From Ancylobacter polymorphus (GTDB lineage: Bacteria > Pseudomonadota > Alphaproteobacteria > Rhizobiales > Xanthobacteraceae), in assembly GCF_022836935.1 (NCBI RefSeq), contig NZ_CP083239.1:1429501-1493500 (forward strand): a stretch of 64,000 bases of DNA. The letters run 5' to 3'. The notes below the pieces were generated by a model. It saw only the letters and a list, made by a program, of their open reading frames with translations, did not search any database and was not told the DNA's origin. Shown here piece after piece: positions 9,521-18,630 of the stretch. Every line of letters starts with the position of its first letter. Position 1 is the first letter of the stretch. Position numbers and translations under genes: made by a program.

Positions 9521-10705
9521 ATGAGCCTTCAGCCGTCCGCTGCCACATCACCTGTTGCCACGTCGCCCGCCGCCGCGCTGCTTGCCGCCGCCGCCCGCCC
9601 TTTCGAGGACGCGGTCGCCATGCCGCCGAGCGTTTATACCAGCGCGGATTTTCTCGCCCGCGAGTTGGAGACCATCTTCGCCCGTGAATGGATGTGCGTC
9701 GGGCGGGCGAGTTCATTGGCGAAGCCCGGCGACTATCTGACCTATGAGTTGGCCGGCCAGCCGGTGATGGTGCTGCGCGACGGCGAAGGCCGGCTGTGCG
9801 CCTTCTCCAATGTCTGCCTGCACCGCATGTCGACCTTGCTGGAAGGAACGGGCAACCGCCGCGCCATCGTCTGCCCCTACCACGCCTGGACCTACGGTCT
9901 CGACGGCCGGCTGCGCGGGGCGCCGTTCATGGCTGAGACCACCGGCTTCTGTAAGGAGGACTATTCTCTCCCCTCCATTCGCTGCGAGGAATGGCTCGGC
10001 TGGATCTATGTCACGCTGGACGAAGGCCGGCCCGGCGTCGCGGCAAGCCTCGGCGCGCTGGAAGCGATGATCGCGCCCTACCAGATGCAGAACTATGTCG
10101 AGTGCTTTCGCGAGACCCATGTGTGGGACACCAACTGGAAGGTCCTCGCCGAGAATTTCATGGAGAGCTACCACCTGCCGGTCTGCCACGCCGCCACTGT
10201 GGGCGGCCATTCCAAGCTGGAGGAGATGGAGTGTCCGCCGGGCCTGCCGGCGTTCAACTATCACTGGATCACCAAGGAAGCCTCGCTGCCGATCGGTAAT
10301 GCTCACCCCACCAATACGCGGCTGGAGGGACGCTGGCGCAAGACCACGGCGCTGCTGGCGCTCTATCCCAGCCACCTCATCACCCTGACGCCGGGCTATT
10401 TCTGGTATCTGTCGCTGCACCCGCAGGGGCCGGACAAGGTGTCGCTGCTGTTCGGCGGCGGGCTCTCGCCGGAGTTCATGGTCGATCCCCGCGCGGACGA
10501 GTATGTCGCAACGCTGAAGGGTCTGCTCGACGAGGTTAATGTCGAGGACCGCGGCTGCACGGAGAAGGTGTTTCGCGGCATGAAGGCGGACCGCGCCCGC
10601 GCCGGCCATCTCTCCTATCTCGAACGGCCGATCTACGATTTCATGCAGTACATCGCCGCGTGCACCGCCGGCTTCGAGCGCCGTTTCGCCGCTGCCGCTG
10701 AGTGA
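9521..10705 (+). CDS. Rieske non-haem iron oxygenase, alpha subunit
   Basis: 394 residues from the second of two in-frame ATGs. The first (9512) directly abuts GAGG, while 9521 has proper spacing from it. The Rieske [2Fe-2S] ligands are C99-x-H101 and C118-x2-H121 (CLHRM and CPYHAW). The mononuclear iron site lies in ENFMESYHLPVCH, with H218 and H223. The length and single-component look resemble quaternary-amine or aromatic-acid monooxygenases (glycine betaine/carnitine/choline type) rather than two-subunit naphthalene dioxygenases. A reductase gene is not adjacent. Neighbouring amidohydrolase and deacylase genes suggest oxidation of an N-substituted substrate; the actual substrate is unknown. 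Confidence 0.88.
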   Translation: MSLQPSAATSPVATSPAAALLAAAARPFEDAVAMPPSVYTSADFLARELETIFAREWMCVGRASSLAKPGDYLTYELAGQPVMVLRDGEGRLCAFSNVCLHRMSTLLEGTGNRRAIVCPYHAWTYGLDGRLRGAPFMAETTGFCKEDYSLPSIRCEEWLGWIYVTLDEGRPGVAASLGALEAMIAPYQMQNYVECFRETHVWDTNWKVLAENFMESYHLPVCHAATVGGHSKLEEMECPPGLPAFNYHWITKEASLPIGNAHPTNTRLEGRWRKTTALLALYPSHLITLTPGYFWYLSLHPQGPDKVSLLFGGGLSPEFMVDPRADEYVATLKGLLDEVNVEDRGCTEKVFRGMKADRARAGHLSYLERPIYDFMQYIAACTAGFERRFAAAAE

Positions 10706-10814
10706 GGGCGCCGGCTTCGGTTTTTCCTATCCAGCGGCTTGGAAATTCCTGCTTTGCCGCGCGGCGCCGAGGCGTCACCCTGCCGGCGTCCCGTCTTGCT
10801 TGCGCCGGCCGCCG

Positions 10815-11969
10815 ATGAACGCTTCACGCCCGATCGAGATTCTGGAACGGCTGATCGCCTTTCCCACCATCAGCCGCGAGTCCAATCTCGCGCTCATCGA
10901 CTATGTCCGTACGCTGCTGGCGCCGCTCGGCGCCCGGCTGACGCTCGTGCACAATGCGGCCGGCACCAAGGCCAATCTCCACGCCGTGCTCGGCCCGTCG
11001 GGCGGCGGCGGGATATTGCTCTCCGGCCACACCGATGTGGTTCCCGTCGAGGGGCAGGCGTGGAGCACCGACCCGTTCCGCCTCACCGCGCGCGGCGATG
11101 ATCTGCTCGGGCGTGGTAGTTGCGACATGAAGGGCTTTCTCGCCTGCGCGCTCGCGGCGGCCGAGCGGGCGGCGACGCGGCGGCTCGAACGGCCGCTGCA
11201 CCTGGCCTTCAGCTATGACGAGGAGATCGGCTGCGTCGGCGTGCGCGGGCTGATCGAGCGGCTCGTCGGCGCGCCCGACCTGCCGGCACTGTGCGTCATC
11301 GGCGAGCCGACGATGCTGGAAACCGTGGTCGCGCATAAGGGCAAGCTGGCGGCGCGGCTCACCTGCCGGGGGCGGGAATGCCATTCCAGCCACGCCCCGG
11401 AAGGGCTGAACGCCATCCACCTCGCCGCCGACATGCTGGGCGAGATGCGGACGCTGCAGGACGAACTCGCCGCCGGCCCGCAGGACGACGCCTATGCCGT
11501 GCCCTTCACCACCGTCCATGCCGGCACCATCCAGGGCGGCACCGCGCTCAACATCGTGCCGAACGCCTGCACGATGGAGTTCGAGATCCGCAACCTGCCG
11601 ACCGACGATCCCGCGCTTTTGCTGGACCGGCTGTTCGACAAGGCGGCGGAGCTGACGCAGGCAGCGCAGGCGCGCTTTCCCGGCACGGGTGTCTCCGTCG
11701 ACATCGTCAACGCCTATCCCGGGCTGGAAACGCCGCCCGAGGCCGAGGTGGTGGCGCTGCTGCGCCGGCTCAACGGTCCCGGCCCGCTGCGCAAGATCGC
11801 CTTCGGCACCGAGGGCGGCCTTTTCCGGGAGAAGCTCGGCATTCCCACGGTGGTGTGCGGCCCCGGCGACATTCGCGACGCGCACAAGCCGGACGAATAT
11901 GTCAGCCGCGACCAGCTCGCCCGCTGCCAGGTGATGCTGGCCCGCCTCGTCGACGAGATCAGCGCCTGA
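10815..11969 (+). CDS. Acetylornithine deacetylase-like M20 deacylase
   Basis: 384 residues from the ATG at 10815 (an upstream TTG is possible). It is an M20A binuclear zinc hydrolase: LLSGHTDVVPVEGQ gives the first His and DVV loop, LGRGSCDMKGF the bridging Asp, SYDEEIGCVGV the catalytic and ligand Glu residues, IGEPT the next ligand and DAHKPDEYV the last His. ArgE removes acetyl from N-acetylornithine, but paralogues hydrolyse other N-acyl amino acids. Its position 109 bases behind the Rieske oxygenase, with no arginine gene near, favours a catabolic deacylase role. That is inference. Confidence 0.82.
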   Translation: MNASRPIEILERLIAFPTISRESNLALIDYVRTLLAPLGARLTLVHNAAGTKANLHAVLGPSGGGGILLSGHTDVVPVEGQAWSTDPFRLTARGDDLLGRGSCDMKGFLACALAAAERAATRRLERPLHLAFSYDEEIGCVGVRGLIERLVGAPDLPALCVIGEPTMLETVVAHKGKLAARLTCRGRECHSSHAPEGLNAIHLAADMLGEMRTLQDELAAGPQDDAYAVPFTTVHAGTIQGGTALNIVPNACTMEFEIRNLPTDDPALLLDRLFDKAAELTQAAQARFPGTGVSVDIVNAYPGLETPPEAEVVALLRRLNGPGPLRKIAFGTEGGLFREKLGIPTVVCGPGDIRDAHKPDEYVSRDQLARCQVMLARLVDEISA

Positions 11970-11987
11970 GCGGGCGCTTCGGGGCGC

Positions 11988-13511
11988 CTACCGCACCCGC
12001 GTCAGCCGGGCGCGGGCGACGAGGAGCGCCAGCAGCGCCGAGGCGGCGCAGGTGAGCGCCGCGAGGTCGACGGCGTGGGAGAAGGCGCCGAAAGCGGCCT
12101 GCAGCAAAGGCGTGGCCAGTGGCTCGGGCAGCTTGGCCGCGCCGAACACGGCGGCGTCCAGCGTGCGCTGCGCCGGCTCCAGCAACGCCAGGGGAATGCC
12201 TTCCGGCAGCGGCGCGGCCTCCATGCCCAGCCGGTAGCTTGCCGCCACCAGGCTGCCGAGCACCGCGATGCCCATGGCGCCGCCGAATTCGAAGCTGGTC
12301 TCCGAGATGCCGGAGGCCGCCCCCGCGCGCTCGGGCGGGGCGAGACGCATCACCAGATCGGTGGTGAGGGTGCCGGCCGGCGAAAGGCCGAGGCACATCA
12401 GCACGATGGCGCCCATCAGCAGCCCCATGGAGGGCTCCGCCCGCAGCTGCGTGAGCAGCAGGAAGCCGGCAATGGCGCAGACCAGCCCCACCGAGAGCAC
12501 GTCCACCGGCCGCCAGCGCCGCACCAGGCGCGGCGTCGCCATGGAGCCGAGGGCGAAGCACAGGCCGGAGGGCGCGGTCCACAGCCCCGCCTCGAGCGGG
12601 CTCATGCCGAGCACGAACTGCAGATATTGTGAGATGAAGACGAAGATGCCCATCACCCCCATCATCGCCAGCACATTGATCGCCAGCGCCGCGCCAATGC
12701 CGGGATGGGCGAACAGAGCGAGGTCGATCATCGGGTCGGCGAGGCGCTTCTGCCGGGCGAGGAAGAAGCCGACGACGACGAGCCCCAGCGCCAGCGCCGC
12801 AGCCGGCTCAAGCCCCGGCCCATGTTCGGCGACGCGCTTCATGCCATAGACCAGCGCCAGCACGGCGATCACCGACTGGGCGGCGCTGACGATGTCGAGC
12901 CGGCCCGCCTTCTCGTCGCGATATTCCGGCAGCAGAAGCGGCCCGGCGACCAGCAGGGCGAGCATGATGGGAACAGCGGCGAGAAACACCGCGCCCCAGC
13001 CGAAATAGGTGAGGATCACCCCGCCCACCAGCGGCCCCAGCGCCGCGCCGGCGGAGAAGCAGGCGATCCACACCCCGATGGCGAAGGTCCGCTCGCGGTC
13101 GTCGAGGAAGATGTTGCGGATGAGCGAAAGCGTCGAGGGCGCCAGCGTCGCCCCGGCGAGGCCGAGCACCGCGCGGGCAAGGATGAGCTGCTCGGCGCTG
13201 CGCGCCATGGCGGCGGCGATCGAGGCGAGCGCGAAGGCCGCCGCGCCGATCAGCAGCAGCTTGCGTCGGCCGATGCGGTCACCCAGCGTGCCCATCAGCA
13301 TCAGCGCGCCGGCGACCATGAAGCCGTAAATGTCGATGATCCACAAAAGCTGCGCCGCCGAGGGCGCGAGGTCGAGCGCGAGATGCGGCACGGCGAGGTT
13401 CAGCACCGTGAGGTCCATCGCATAGACCGCGCAGGGCAGGGCGATGACGCCAAGCGCCACCCAATCGCGCGGGCGGGCGCGGTGAAGCGAGGGTGATGTC
13501 GCAAGCGTCAT
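11988..13511 (-). CDS. MFS drug exporter, 14-TM DHA2 family (SmvA/QacA-like)
   Basis: 507 residues, almost entirely hydrophobic with about 14 predicted membrane spans. MDLTVLNLAVPHLALDL in TM1 and the loop 2-3 motif GDRIGRRKLL mark the major facilitator superfamily. GLAGATLAPSTLSLI in TM4 and SAGAALGPLVGG in TM5 fit the antiporter motifs of DHA2 proton/drug antiporters. Substrates in the family include quaternary ammonium compounds and viologens. It is last in a run of minus-strand genes but is separated by about 100 bases from the TauE-like gene, so it may have its own promoter. Confidence 0.88.
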   Translation of the reverse strand: MTLATSPSLHRARPRDWVALGVIALPCAVYAMDLTVLNLAVPHLALDLAPSAAQLLWIIDIYGFMVAGALMLMGTLGDRIGRRKLLLIGAAAFALASIAAAMARSAEQLILARAVLGLAGATLAPSTLSLIRNIFLDDRERTFAIGVWIACFSAGAALGPLVGGVILTYFGWGAVFLAAVPIMLALLVAGPLLLPEYRDEKAGRLDIVSAAQSVIAVLALVYGMKRVAEHGPGLEPAAALALGLVVVGFFLARQKRLADPMIDLALFAHPGIGAALAINVLAMMGVMGIFVFISQYLQFVLGMSPLEAGLWTAPSGLCFALGSMATPRLVRRWRPVDVLSVGLVCAIAGFLLLTQLRAEPSMGLLMGAIVLMCLGLSPAGTLTTDLVMRLAPPERAGAASGISETSFEFGGAMGIAVLGSLVAASYRLGMEAAPLPEGIPLALLEPAQRTLDAAVFGAAKLPEPLATPLLQAAFGAFSHAVDLAALTCAASALLALLVARARLTRVR

Positions 13512-13613
13512 GGTGTGGTCCTGCCCGGCACTGTGCCGCAGGCCTTCGCCCGCAGCGGGCCGGAGTGAATAGCCGATCGGACGCCGGACAGCCAGTTCCC
13601 TCGTGCCCCGCCG

Positions 13614-14381
13614 TTAAAGCGCCAGCGCCCGCAGCCCCTGGGCGATCAGCACCAACCCGCCGAGCACCACCACGGCGTCGAGCACGCGCAGATGTGCGCC
13701 TTCGGACAGGGTGCCGACAAGCCTTTTGGCGAGGAACACGCCCGGCGTCGCCGCCGCCCCGATCAGCACCGCCATTAGCCAGGAGGCGAGGGGAAGCGCC
13801 CCTGCTGCCTGGAACACGCCCACCTTCACCAAGCCGAGCACCAGCGAGATGCCGGCATCGGTGGCGATGACCGCCGCCCCGTTCAGCCCCGCCGCTAGCA
13901 GGATGGAGAGCAGCACGACGCCGGTTCCCGCCGTACCGCCCATCAGGAGGCCGAAGCCGGCGCCCGCGACCGCGAGGCCGGAGCCCGAGAGATGGCCCTT
14001 CACCCGCGCCAGCCAGTGGCGGGTGGGGATCGCCAGCATCAGCACGGTGCCGATCACCACCGATACCCCGGCGCCGGAAAGGCGCGTATAGCCATAGGCG
14101 CCCAGCGCCGCCGTCGGCAGCGCCGCGGCGACGATGAGCGCGGCGCGGCGCGGGTCAAAGGCGCGGCAGAAGGCGATGAGCCGGCTGGTATTGGAGAGCA
14201 TGGCGGAAACGGCGATGACCGGCACCACCGCCTCGGCGCCGATGATCGGCAGCAGGATCGGCGGCATCAGCAGGCCGGGGCCATAGCCGGTGACCCCGCC
14301 GGCCACGCCGGCGACAAAGGCGACGGCGGCAACCAGAAGATAGTGCCACAGGCTCACATCACCGAGCATGGCGGCGGCCAC
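13614..14381 (-). CDS. TauE/SafE-family anion exporter
   Basis: 255 residues with about eight membrane segments and the family's two related halves, each opening with a GxxxGxxxGxGxG-like stretch (VAGVAGGVTGYGPG near residue 22 and AVAGAGFGLLMGGTAGTG in the second half). Members move sulfite, sulfoacetate or other small organic anions. It lies 24 bases downstream of the SDR gene in the Tct/PrpD operon, so it may export a by-product or help take up the same acid. Substrate not deducible. Confidence 0.85.
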   Translation of the reverse strand: MAAAMLGDVSLWHYLLVAAVAFVAGVAGGVTGYGPGLLMPPILLPIIGAEAVVPVIAVSAMLSNTSRLIAFCRAFDPRRAALIVAAALPTAALGAYGYTRLSGAGVSVVIGTVLMLAIPTRHWLARVKGHLSGSGLAVAGAGFGLLMGGTAGTGVVLLSILLAAGLNGAAVIATDAGISLVLGLVKVGVFQAAGALPLASWLMAVLIGAAATPGVFLAKRLVGTLSEGAHLRVLDAVVVLGGLVLIAQGLRALAL

Positions 14382-14405
14382 TCGATTGGGGGCGGGTCGC
14401 CCGGA

Positions 14406-15173
14406 TCACGGCAGGAAGGCGCCGCCATTGACGTGCACCGTCTGCCCGGTGACGAAGCGTGCCTGCGGGCCGGCGAGATAGGCCACCATAGCGGCGACTT
14501 CCTCCGCCGTGCCCTCGCGGCCCAGCAGGGTCTGGTTGCGGGCATGGTGGGCCGGGCTTTTCTCCGCGCCCGCATGGCTGCGGTCGGTGCCGATGCGGCC
14601 GGGCGAGACGAGATTGACGGTGATACCGCGCGGCGCCAGCTCCACCGCCAGCGCCTTGGTCAACCCGTCCAGCCCCGCCTTGGCGGCGACGACATGGGCG
14701 CGGTTCGGGGCGCCGGTATAGGCGGTGAGGCCGCCAATATTAACGATGCTGCCGGCGGGGGAGGCCGCCAGATGCGGGATGGCGGCGCGGCAGAGCAGGA
14801 AGGCGCCGTCGAGGCAGATGCCGGTGATCTCGCGCCATTCCGCAAGGCTCATCGCCTCCACCGGCTTTTCCCGGCGGAGGGCGGCGTTGTTGACCAGAAC
14901 GTCCAGCCGGCCGAAGCGCTCCAGTGCATGCTCGACGATGAGATCGGCGGAGGATTCGCGGGCGACATCGGCCAGCACCGACGTCGCCGGCGTGCCCAGC
15001 GCCTCCAGCTCATGCACCACCTTCTCGGCCGCGTCACGGTCGCTGCGGGCGACGATGACCACCGCCATGCCCGCCGCCCCCAGCGCATGGGCGATGGCGC
15101 GGCCGATATTGCGCGAGCCGCCGGTGACGATGGCCACGGGGCGGGAAGCGCCCGCAGCGGTTGAACCGTTCAT
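14406..15173 (-). CDS. SDR-family oxidoreductase with altered catalytic tetrad
   Basis: 255-residue short-chain dehydrogenase/reductase. The Rossmann motif VTGGSRNIG (residues 16-24) and NNAA (95-98) are intact, and the catalytic Lys is K165. The classical Tyr of YxxxK is Val161, the usual Ser is Gly within VNIGGLTAY, and the usual Asn position reads Cys in ITGICLDG. Y152 lies 13 residues before K165, close to the arrangement in DECR-type dienoyl-CoA reductases where Tyr sits further upstream. The gene overlaps the PrpD-like gene by four bases (ATGA) and so belongs to the Tct operon. It probably reduces or dehydrogenates an intermediate of the imported acid. Confidence 0.85.
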   Translation of the reverse strand: MNGSTAAGASRPVAIVTGGSRNIGRAIAHALGAAGMAVVIVARSDRDAAEKVVHELEALGTPATSVLADVARESSADLIVEHALERFGRLDVLVNNAALRREKPVEAMSLAEWREITGICLDGAFLLCRAAIPHLAASPAGSIVNIGGLTAYTGAPNRAHVVAAKAGLDGLTKALAVELAPRGITVNLVSPGRIGTDRSHAGAEKSPAHHARNQTLLGREGTAEEVAAMVAYLAGPQARFVTGQTVHVNGGAFLP

Positions 15174-16540
15174 GCGCTCTCTCCCAGCTGCACCTTCCCG
15201 CCGGCGGCGATGGCGTCAATAGCGGCGTGCAACGCCGCCGCCGCCGCCGTGTCCCCGCCACCATAGGCGATGTTGGCGTTGAACTTGGCGAGCAGTTCGG
15301 CGTCCGAGAGCGGCTCGCGCGCGCCCCCGCGCATATGCGGCTGGCGGATCTCGCGCACCGAACCGTCGGTCAGCGTCGCCCGCAGATGGCCGGTGAAGTT
15401 GCTTGGATATTCGTCGTCAGGGTCGATCTCGTAGGAAATCTTCGCCGCCAGCGCCCGCACGTCGGCGCGCGCAGTCTGCGCGTCGGTGAACTGCACCAGC
15501 CCCGCCGCGCCGTCGAGAAAGCCGACCGCCATGCAGAAGGGGGTGGAGAATTTGCCGGCATAGCCGTTCGGCACCGCCTGCTTGGCGGCGAGCGGTTCCC
15601 AGAGACGATGCACCGTGCCCTCGCCGACCTTGCACACGATGGAGACGATCTCCTCCGCCCGCACGCCCTGGCGGGCGAGGGCGATGGCGCAGTCGATGAA
15701 GGGCTGCGTCATGGTTCCGCAGGCATAGGGCTTGAAGGCGATGGTCGGCATGATCCAGTCCTCGCCCAACCCGTCCAGCAATGGGGCGAAATTCGCCGTC
15801 TTCGAGGGGGCGAAGGCGCGGAAAAAGCCGTGGTCGCCCTCAAATACCGTGGCCGGGCCGACAAAGCCTCCTTCCGCCAGCAGGGCCGCGCGCAGCCCGG
15901 CCTGGGCCGCGGCGCCGGGGTGCAGTCGCTTGGTCCAGGACCCGTCGGCGAGATATTCGATGATGCCGGAGGCGAGGCTGCCCGCCGTACCCAGCGCATG
16001 GGCCAGCTTTGCCCGGTCCAGCCCTAGGACCGCCCCCGCCGCTGCTGCCGCCGCCATGGCGCCGATCACCGCGGTGGGGTGGAAACCGGCCTTGTGGATC
16101 GCCTGCGGCGCGACGAGGCTGAGCCGGCTCATCAATTCGGCGCCGATGGCGATGGCGCGCATGACCGCCGTGCCGTCGAGGCCGCGATGCTGGGCGAGGG
16201 CGAGCGCGGCCGGCACCACCACCACGCCGGCATGCACCGGCCCGCCCTCGAAGGTGTCGTCATAATCCTCGCCATGCGCCGCCGTGCCGTTGACCAGCGC
16301 GGCGTCGTAGAGGTTCAGCCCCTGCGCATGGCCGATGGCGGTGCAGGGTCCCGTCCCGGCGGCGCTCGCCAGCGCGGCCCTTGTGTAGGGCTCGTGCCGG
16401 GCGGCGAAGGCGAGGCCGCAAATGTCGAGCAGCAGGCGCCGGCTCACCGCCTCGGCGGCCGGGGGAGGGGCGGCGCTGGCGGCAAAGCGTGCCAGCCGGC
16501 CGGCGACGGTGTCTTCGGAGAGCGGGCGGTGCTGGTTCAC
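15170..16540 (-). CDS. MmgE/PrpD-family dehydratase or decarboxylase
   Basis: 456 residues from a GTG start that overlaps the TctA stop by four bases (GTGA); the frame continues upstream but there it only shadows tctA. The family includes 2-methylcitrate dehydratase and cis-aconitate decarboxylase. Typical segments are SRRLLLDICGLAF near residue 35, NGTAAHGEDYDDTFEGGPVH near 95, and KPYACGTMTQPFIDC in the second half. Placed directly after a tripartite tricarboxylate transporter and before an SDR, it likely acts on the imported di- or tricarboxylic acid. No methylcitrate synthase or isocitrate-lyase-type gene is near, so a plain propionate pathway is not indicated. Confidence 0.88.
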   Translation of the reverse strand: MNQHRPLSEDTVAGRLARFAASAAPPPAAEAVSRRLLLDICGLAFAARHEPYTRAALASAAGTGPCTAIGHAQGLNLYDAALVNGTAAHGEDYDDTFEGGPVHAGVVVVPAALALAQHRGLDGTAVMRAIAIGAELMSRLSLVAPQAIHKAGFHPTAVIGAMAAAAAAGAVLGLDRAKLAHALGTAGSLASGIIEYLADGSWTKRLHPGAAAQAGLRAALLAEGGFVGPATVFEGDHGFFRAFAPSKTANFAPLLDGLGEDWIMPTIAFKPYACGTMTQPFIDCAIALARQGVRAEEIVSIVCKVGEGTVHRLWEPLAAKQAVPNGYAGKFSTPFCMAVGFLDGAAGLVQFTDAQTARADVRALAAKISYEIDPDDEYPSNFTGHLRATLTDGSVREIRQPHMRGGAREPLSDAELLAKFNANIAYGGGDTAAAAALHAAIDAIAAGGKVQLGESA

Positions 16541-18042
16541 GAATGGGTTTCCTGCAACTGGGTCCGGCGCGCGTCGCGGTATTCGCGCGCCAGGGAGAAG
16601 ACGATGAAGAACAAAGCGGCGCCGAGCAGGCCGACGGCGATCGGGTCTTCGAGGAAGATGTGATGGTCGCCGCCGGAGAGCACCAGCGAGCGGCGATAGC
16701 TCGATTCCACCAATTGGCCGAGCACCACGCCCAGAATCATCGGCAGCACCGGGAAGCGGGCGATGCGCATGAGATAGCCGACCAAACCGAGCGCGAGAGC
16801 AAGGCCGAGATCGAACGGGCTGTTGTTGAGCGTGAACAGGCCGGAGAGGATGAGGGCGAGGATGAAGCCGGCGCGGTAGGGTCGCGGCCGGTTCACCAGC
16901 CACACGCAGGCCGGCAGGATCAGCACGCCGACGCCGATCTGGGCGATGATGGCGATGAAGGAACCGACATAGAGGCTGTCGATCACCTGCGGGTTCTGCT
17001 CGAACAGGCGCGGGCCGGGCAGCAGCCCGTGCATCAGCAGCCCGCCCAGCAGAACGGCGGTGGAGTTGGAGCTGGGAATTCCGAAGCTCAGCAGCGGGAT
17101 CAGCGCGGTGGAGGCGACGGTGTTGTTGGCGGCCTCCGGCGCGGCGATGCCTTCTTCCGAGCCCTTGCCGAACTTCTCCGGCGTCTTCGACCAGCGGCGC
17201 GCCTCATTATAGGACATGAAAGCGGCGACCGATCCGCCCCCGCCCGGCGTCAGTCCCTCGAACAGGCCGAGAATGCAGCCGATGATCTGTGAGCGGCGCA
17301 GCCGGCCCATCATGTCCCAGCTGGGAAGCCGGATGCGGATCGAATTGCCGAGCTGGGTGACGGAGGTGGAGCCGGACTGGCTCATCAATTCGGTCAGGGC
17401 GAACAGCCCGACCATGACCACCACGGGTTCGACGCCGCTCAAGAGGTCCGCCACATCAAAGGTGAAACGGGTGACGCCGGAGATCGGGTCGGTGCCGACG
17501 GTGGCGATCATCAGCCCGACCACCGTCGAGGCGAGGCCCTTGAGCAGCGAGTCGCCGCTCATCGAGGCGATGACGCTGAGGCCGAGAATGCCGAGCGCGA
17601 AATAGGAGGTGGGGCGGAAGGCCAGCGCCAGCCAGGACAGTGGCTCGGTCAGCAGCGCCAGCATGGCGAGGCCGAACAGGCTGCCCACCACGCCGGACAT
17701 CAGCGAGATGCCGAGCGCCTCGCCGGCGCGGCCCTGGCGGTTCAATTCATAGCCGTCGATCACGGTGGCGGCGGAGGAATTGGTGCCGGGGGTGCGGATC
17801 AGGATCGCCGGGATCGAGCCGCCATATTCCGCGCCGATATAGACGCAGGCGAGCAGCGCGATCGCCATCGCCGGGTCCATCGTGTAGGTGAAGGGCAGCA
17901 CCAGCGCCATGGTGATCGAGGCGGAAATGCCCGGCAGCGCGCCGCCGAGAATGCCCCAGGTCAGCCCGAGTATGGCGACCGGCACCAGCGGCGTGGCGGT
18001 GAGAAGATGCAGGATATCCCAGAAGGTGGTCACGACAGCCAT
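16537..18042 (-). CDS. tctA: Tripartite tricarboxylate transporter, large membrane subunit
   Basis: 501 residues with about 11-12 membrane spans. Family landmarks are LTWGILGGALPGISASITMALVLPFTY at the N-terminus, where the GALPG segment recurs in TctA proteins, and the second repeat LFEGLTPGGGGSVAAFMSYNEA. KGSEEGIAAPEAANNT and FGIPSSNSTAVLLGG in the middle are also characteristic. It forms the channel with TctB and receives substrate from the periplasmic TctC. It overlaps tctB by 13 bases upstream and the PrpD gene by four bases downstream. Driven by ion gradient in the family. Confidence 0.95.
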   Translation of the reverse strand: MAVVTTFWDILHLLTATPLVPVAILGLTWGILGGALPGISASITMALVLPFTYTMDPAMAIALLACVYIGAEYGGSIPAILIRTPGTNSSAATVIDGYELNRQGRAGEALGISLMSGVVGSLFGLAMLALLTEPLSWLALAFRPTSYFALGILGLSVIASMSGDSLLKGLASTVVGLMIATVGTDPISGVTRFTFDVADLLSGVEPVVVMVGLFALTELMSQSGSTSVTQLGNSIRIRLPSWDMMGRLRRSQIIGCILGLFEGLTPGGGGSVAAFMSYNEARRWSKTPEKFGKGSEEGIAAPEAANNTVASTALIPLLSFGIPSSNSTAVLLGGLLMHGLLPGPRLFEQNPQVIDSLYVGSFIAIIAQIGVGVLILPACVWLVNRPRPYRAGFILALILSGLFTLNNSPFDLGLALALGLVGYLMRIARFPVLPMILGVVLGQLVESSYRRSLVLSGGDHHIFLEDPIAVGLLGAALFFIVFSLAREYRDARRTQLQETHS

Positions 18043-18518
18043 CCCTGAAAGAGGGAGCCGGCGGGCTGGTGCACCCCCAGCAGCTTGACGAAGATCGCCC
18101 AGTAGAGCGTCGCCCCGCCGAGCGCGGCGGTCGGCAGCACCCAGCTGCGGGCGGCGCCCTCATAGAAGGCCACCGCGCCGATCAGCAGGGCCACGGAAAG
18201 GAAATAGCCGAGGAACGGCAGCAGCAGCACATAGGCGCCGCCAATCAGCAGCAGGCCGATGGCGCGCGGAAGCGAGGCGCCTTCCTCTTCCTCGGCCGCG
18301 ACCTGAGGCACGCGCGTGCGCCGGGCGGCGAGGTCAGCGAGGGCGGTGCGCACCAGCAGCGCCAGCCCGATGAAGGCGAGCAGCAGGGCCAGCAGGCGGG
18401 GCAGGCCGGTGGCGCCGATCTCGTCCGACAGCGTGCTCTCGGCGATGGTGCCGGTCGCGGCGTAATAGCCGGCGGCGAGGGCGAGAAGCACGCCGCCGCT
18501 GAGATAATCCTGTCTCAT
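18030..18518 (-). CDS. tctB: Tripartite tricarboxylate transporter, small membrane subunit
   Basis: 162 residues from the ATG with AAGGA upstream; the frame is longer but the extra N-terminus is basic and proline-rich and unlike TctB. Four hydrophobic segments are visible, with an acidic linker (VAAEEEEGAS) between the second and third, the usual pattern of this poorly conserved subunit. SDEIGATGLPRL near residue 30 matches the family's loop. Partner of the adjacent TctA and TctC. Confidence 0.85.
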   Translation of the reverse strand: MRQDYLSGGVLLALAAGYYAATGTIAESTLSDEIGATGLPRLLALLLAFIGLALLVRTALADLAARRTRVPQVAAEEEEGASLPRAIGLLLIGGAYVLLLPFLGYFLSVALLIGAVAFYEGAARSWVLPTAALGGATLYWAIFVKLLGVHQPAGSLFQGWLS

Positions 18519-18630
18519 GATCCGTTCCTTGGGGGGCGGAAGGTGCCGCCGGCACCGGCCAGGGAGCGGGGCGGGCGCGTCGGCAGGGGGCGACGCCGGC
18601 ACGCGGGGGCGGCCGGCATCGTCTTGGCGG

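Noticed and set aside
18516..18545. TGATCC on the plus strand at the tctB start as an RpoE promoter
   Set aside because: No TA at the 18-base spacing, and the motif points against the operon.
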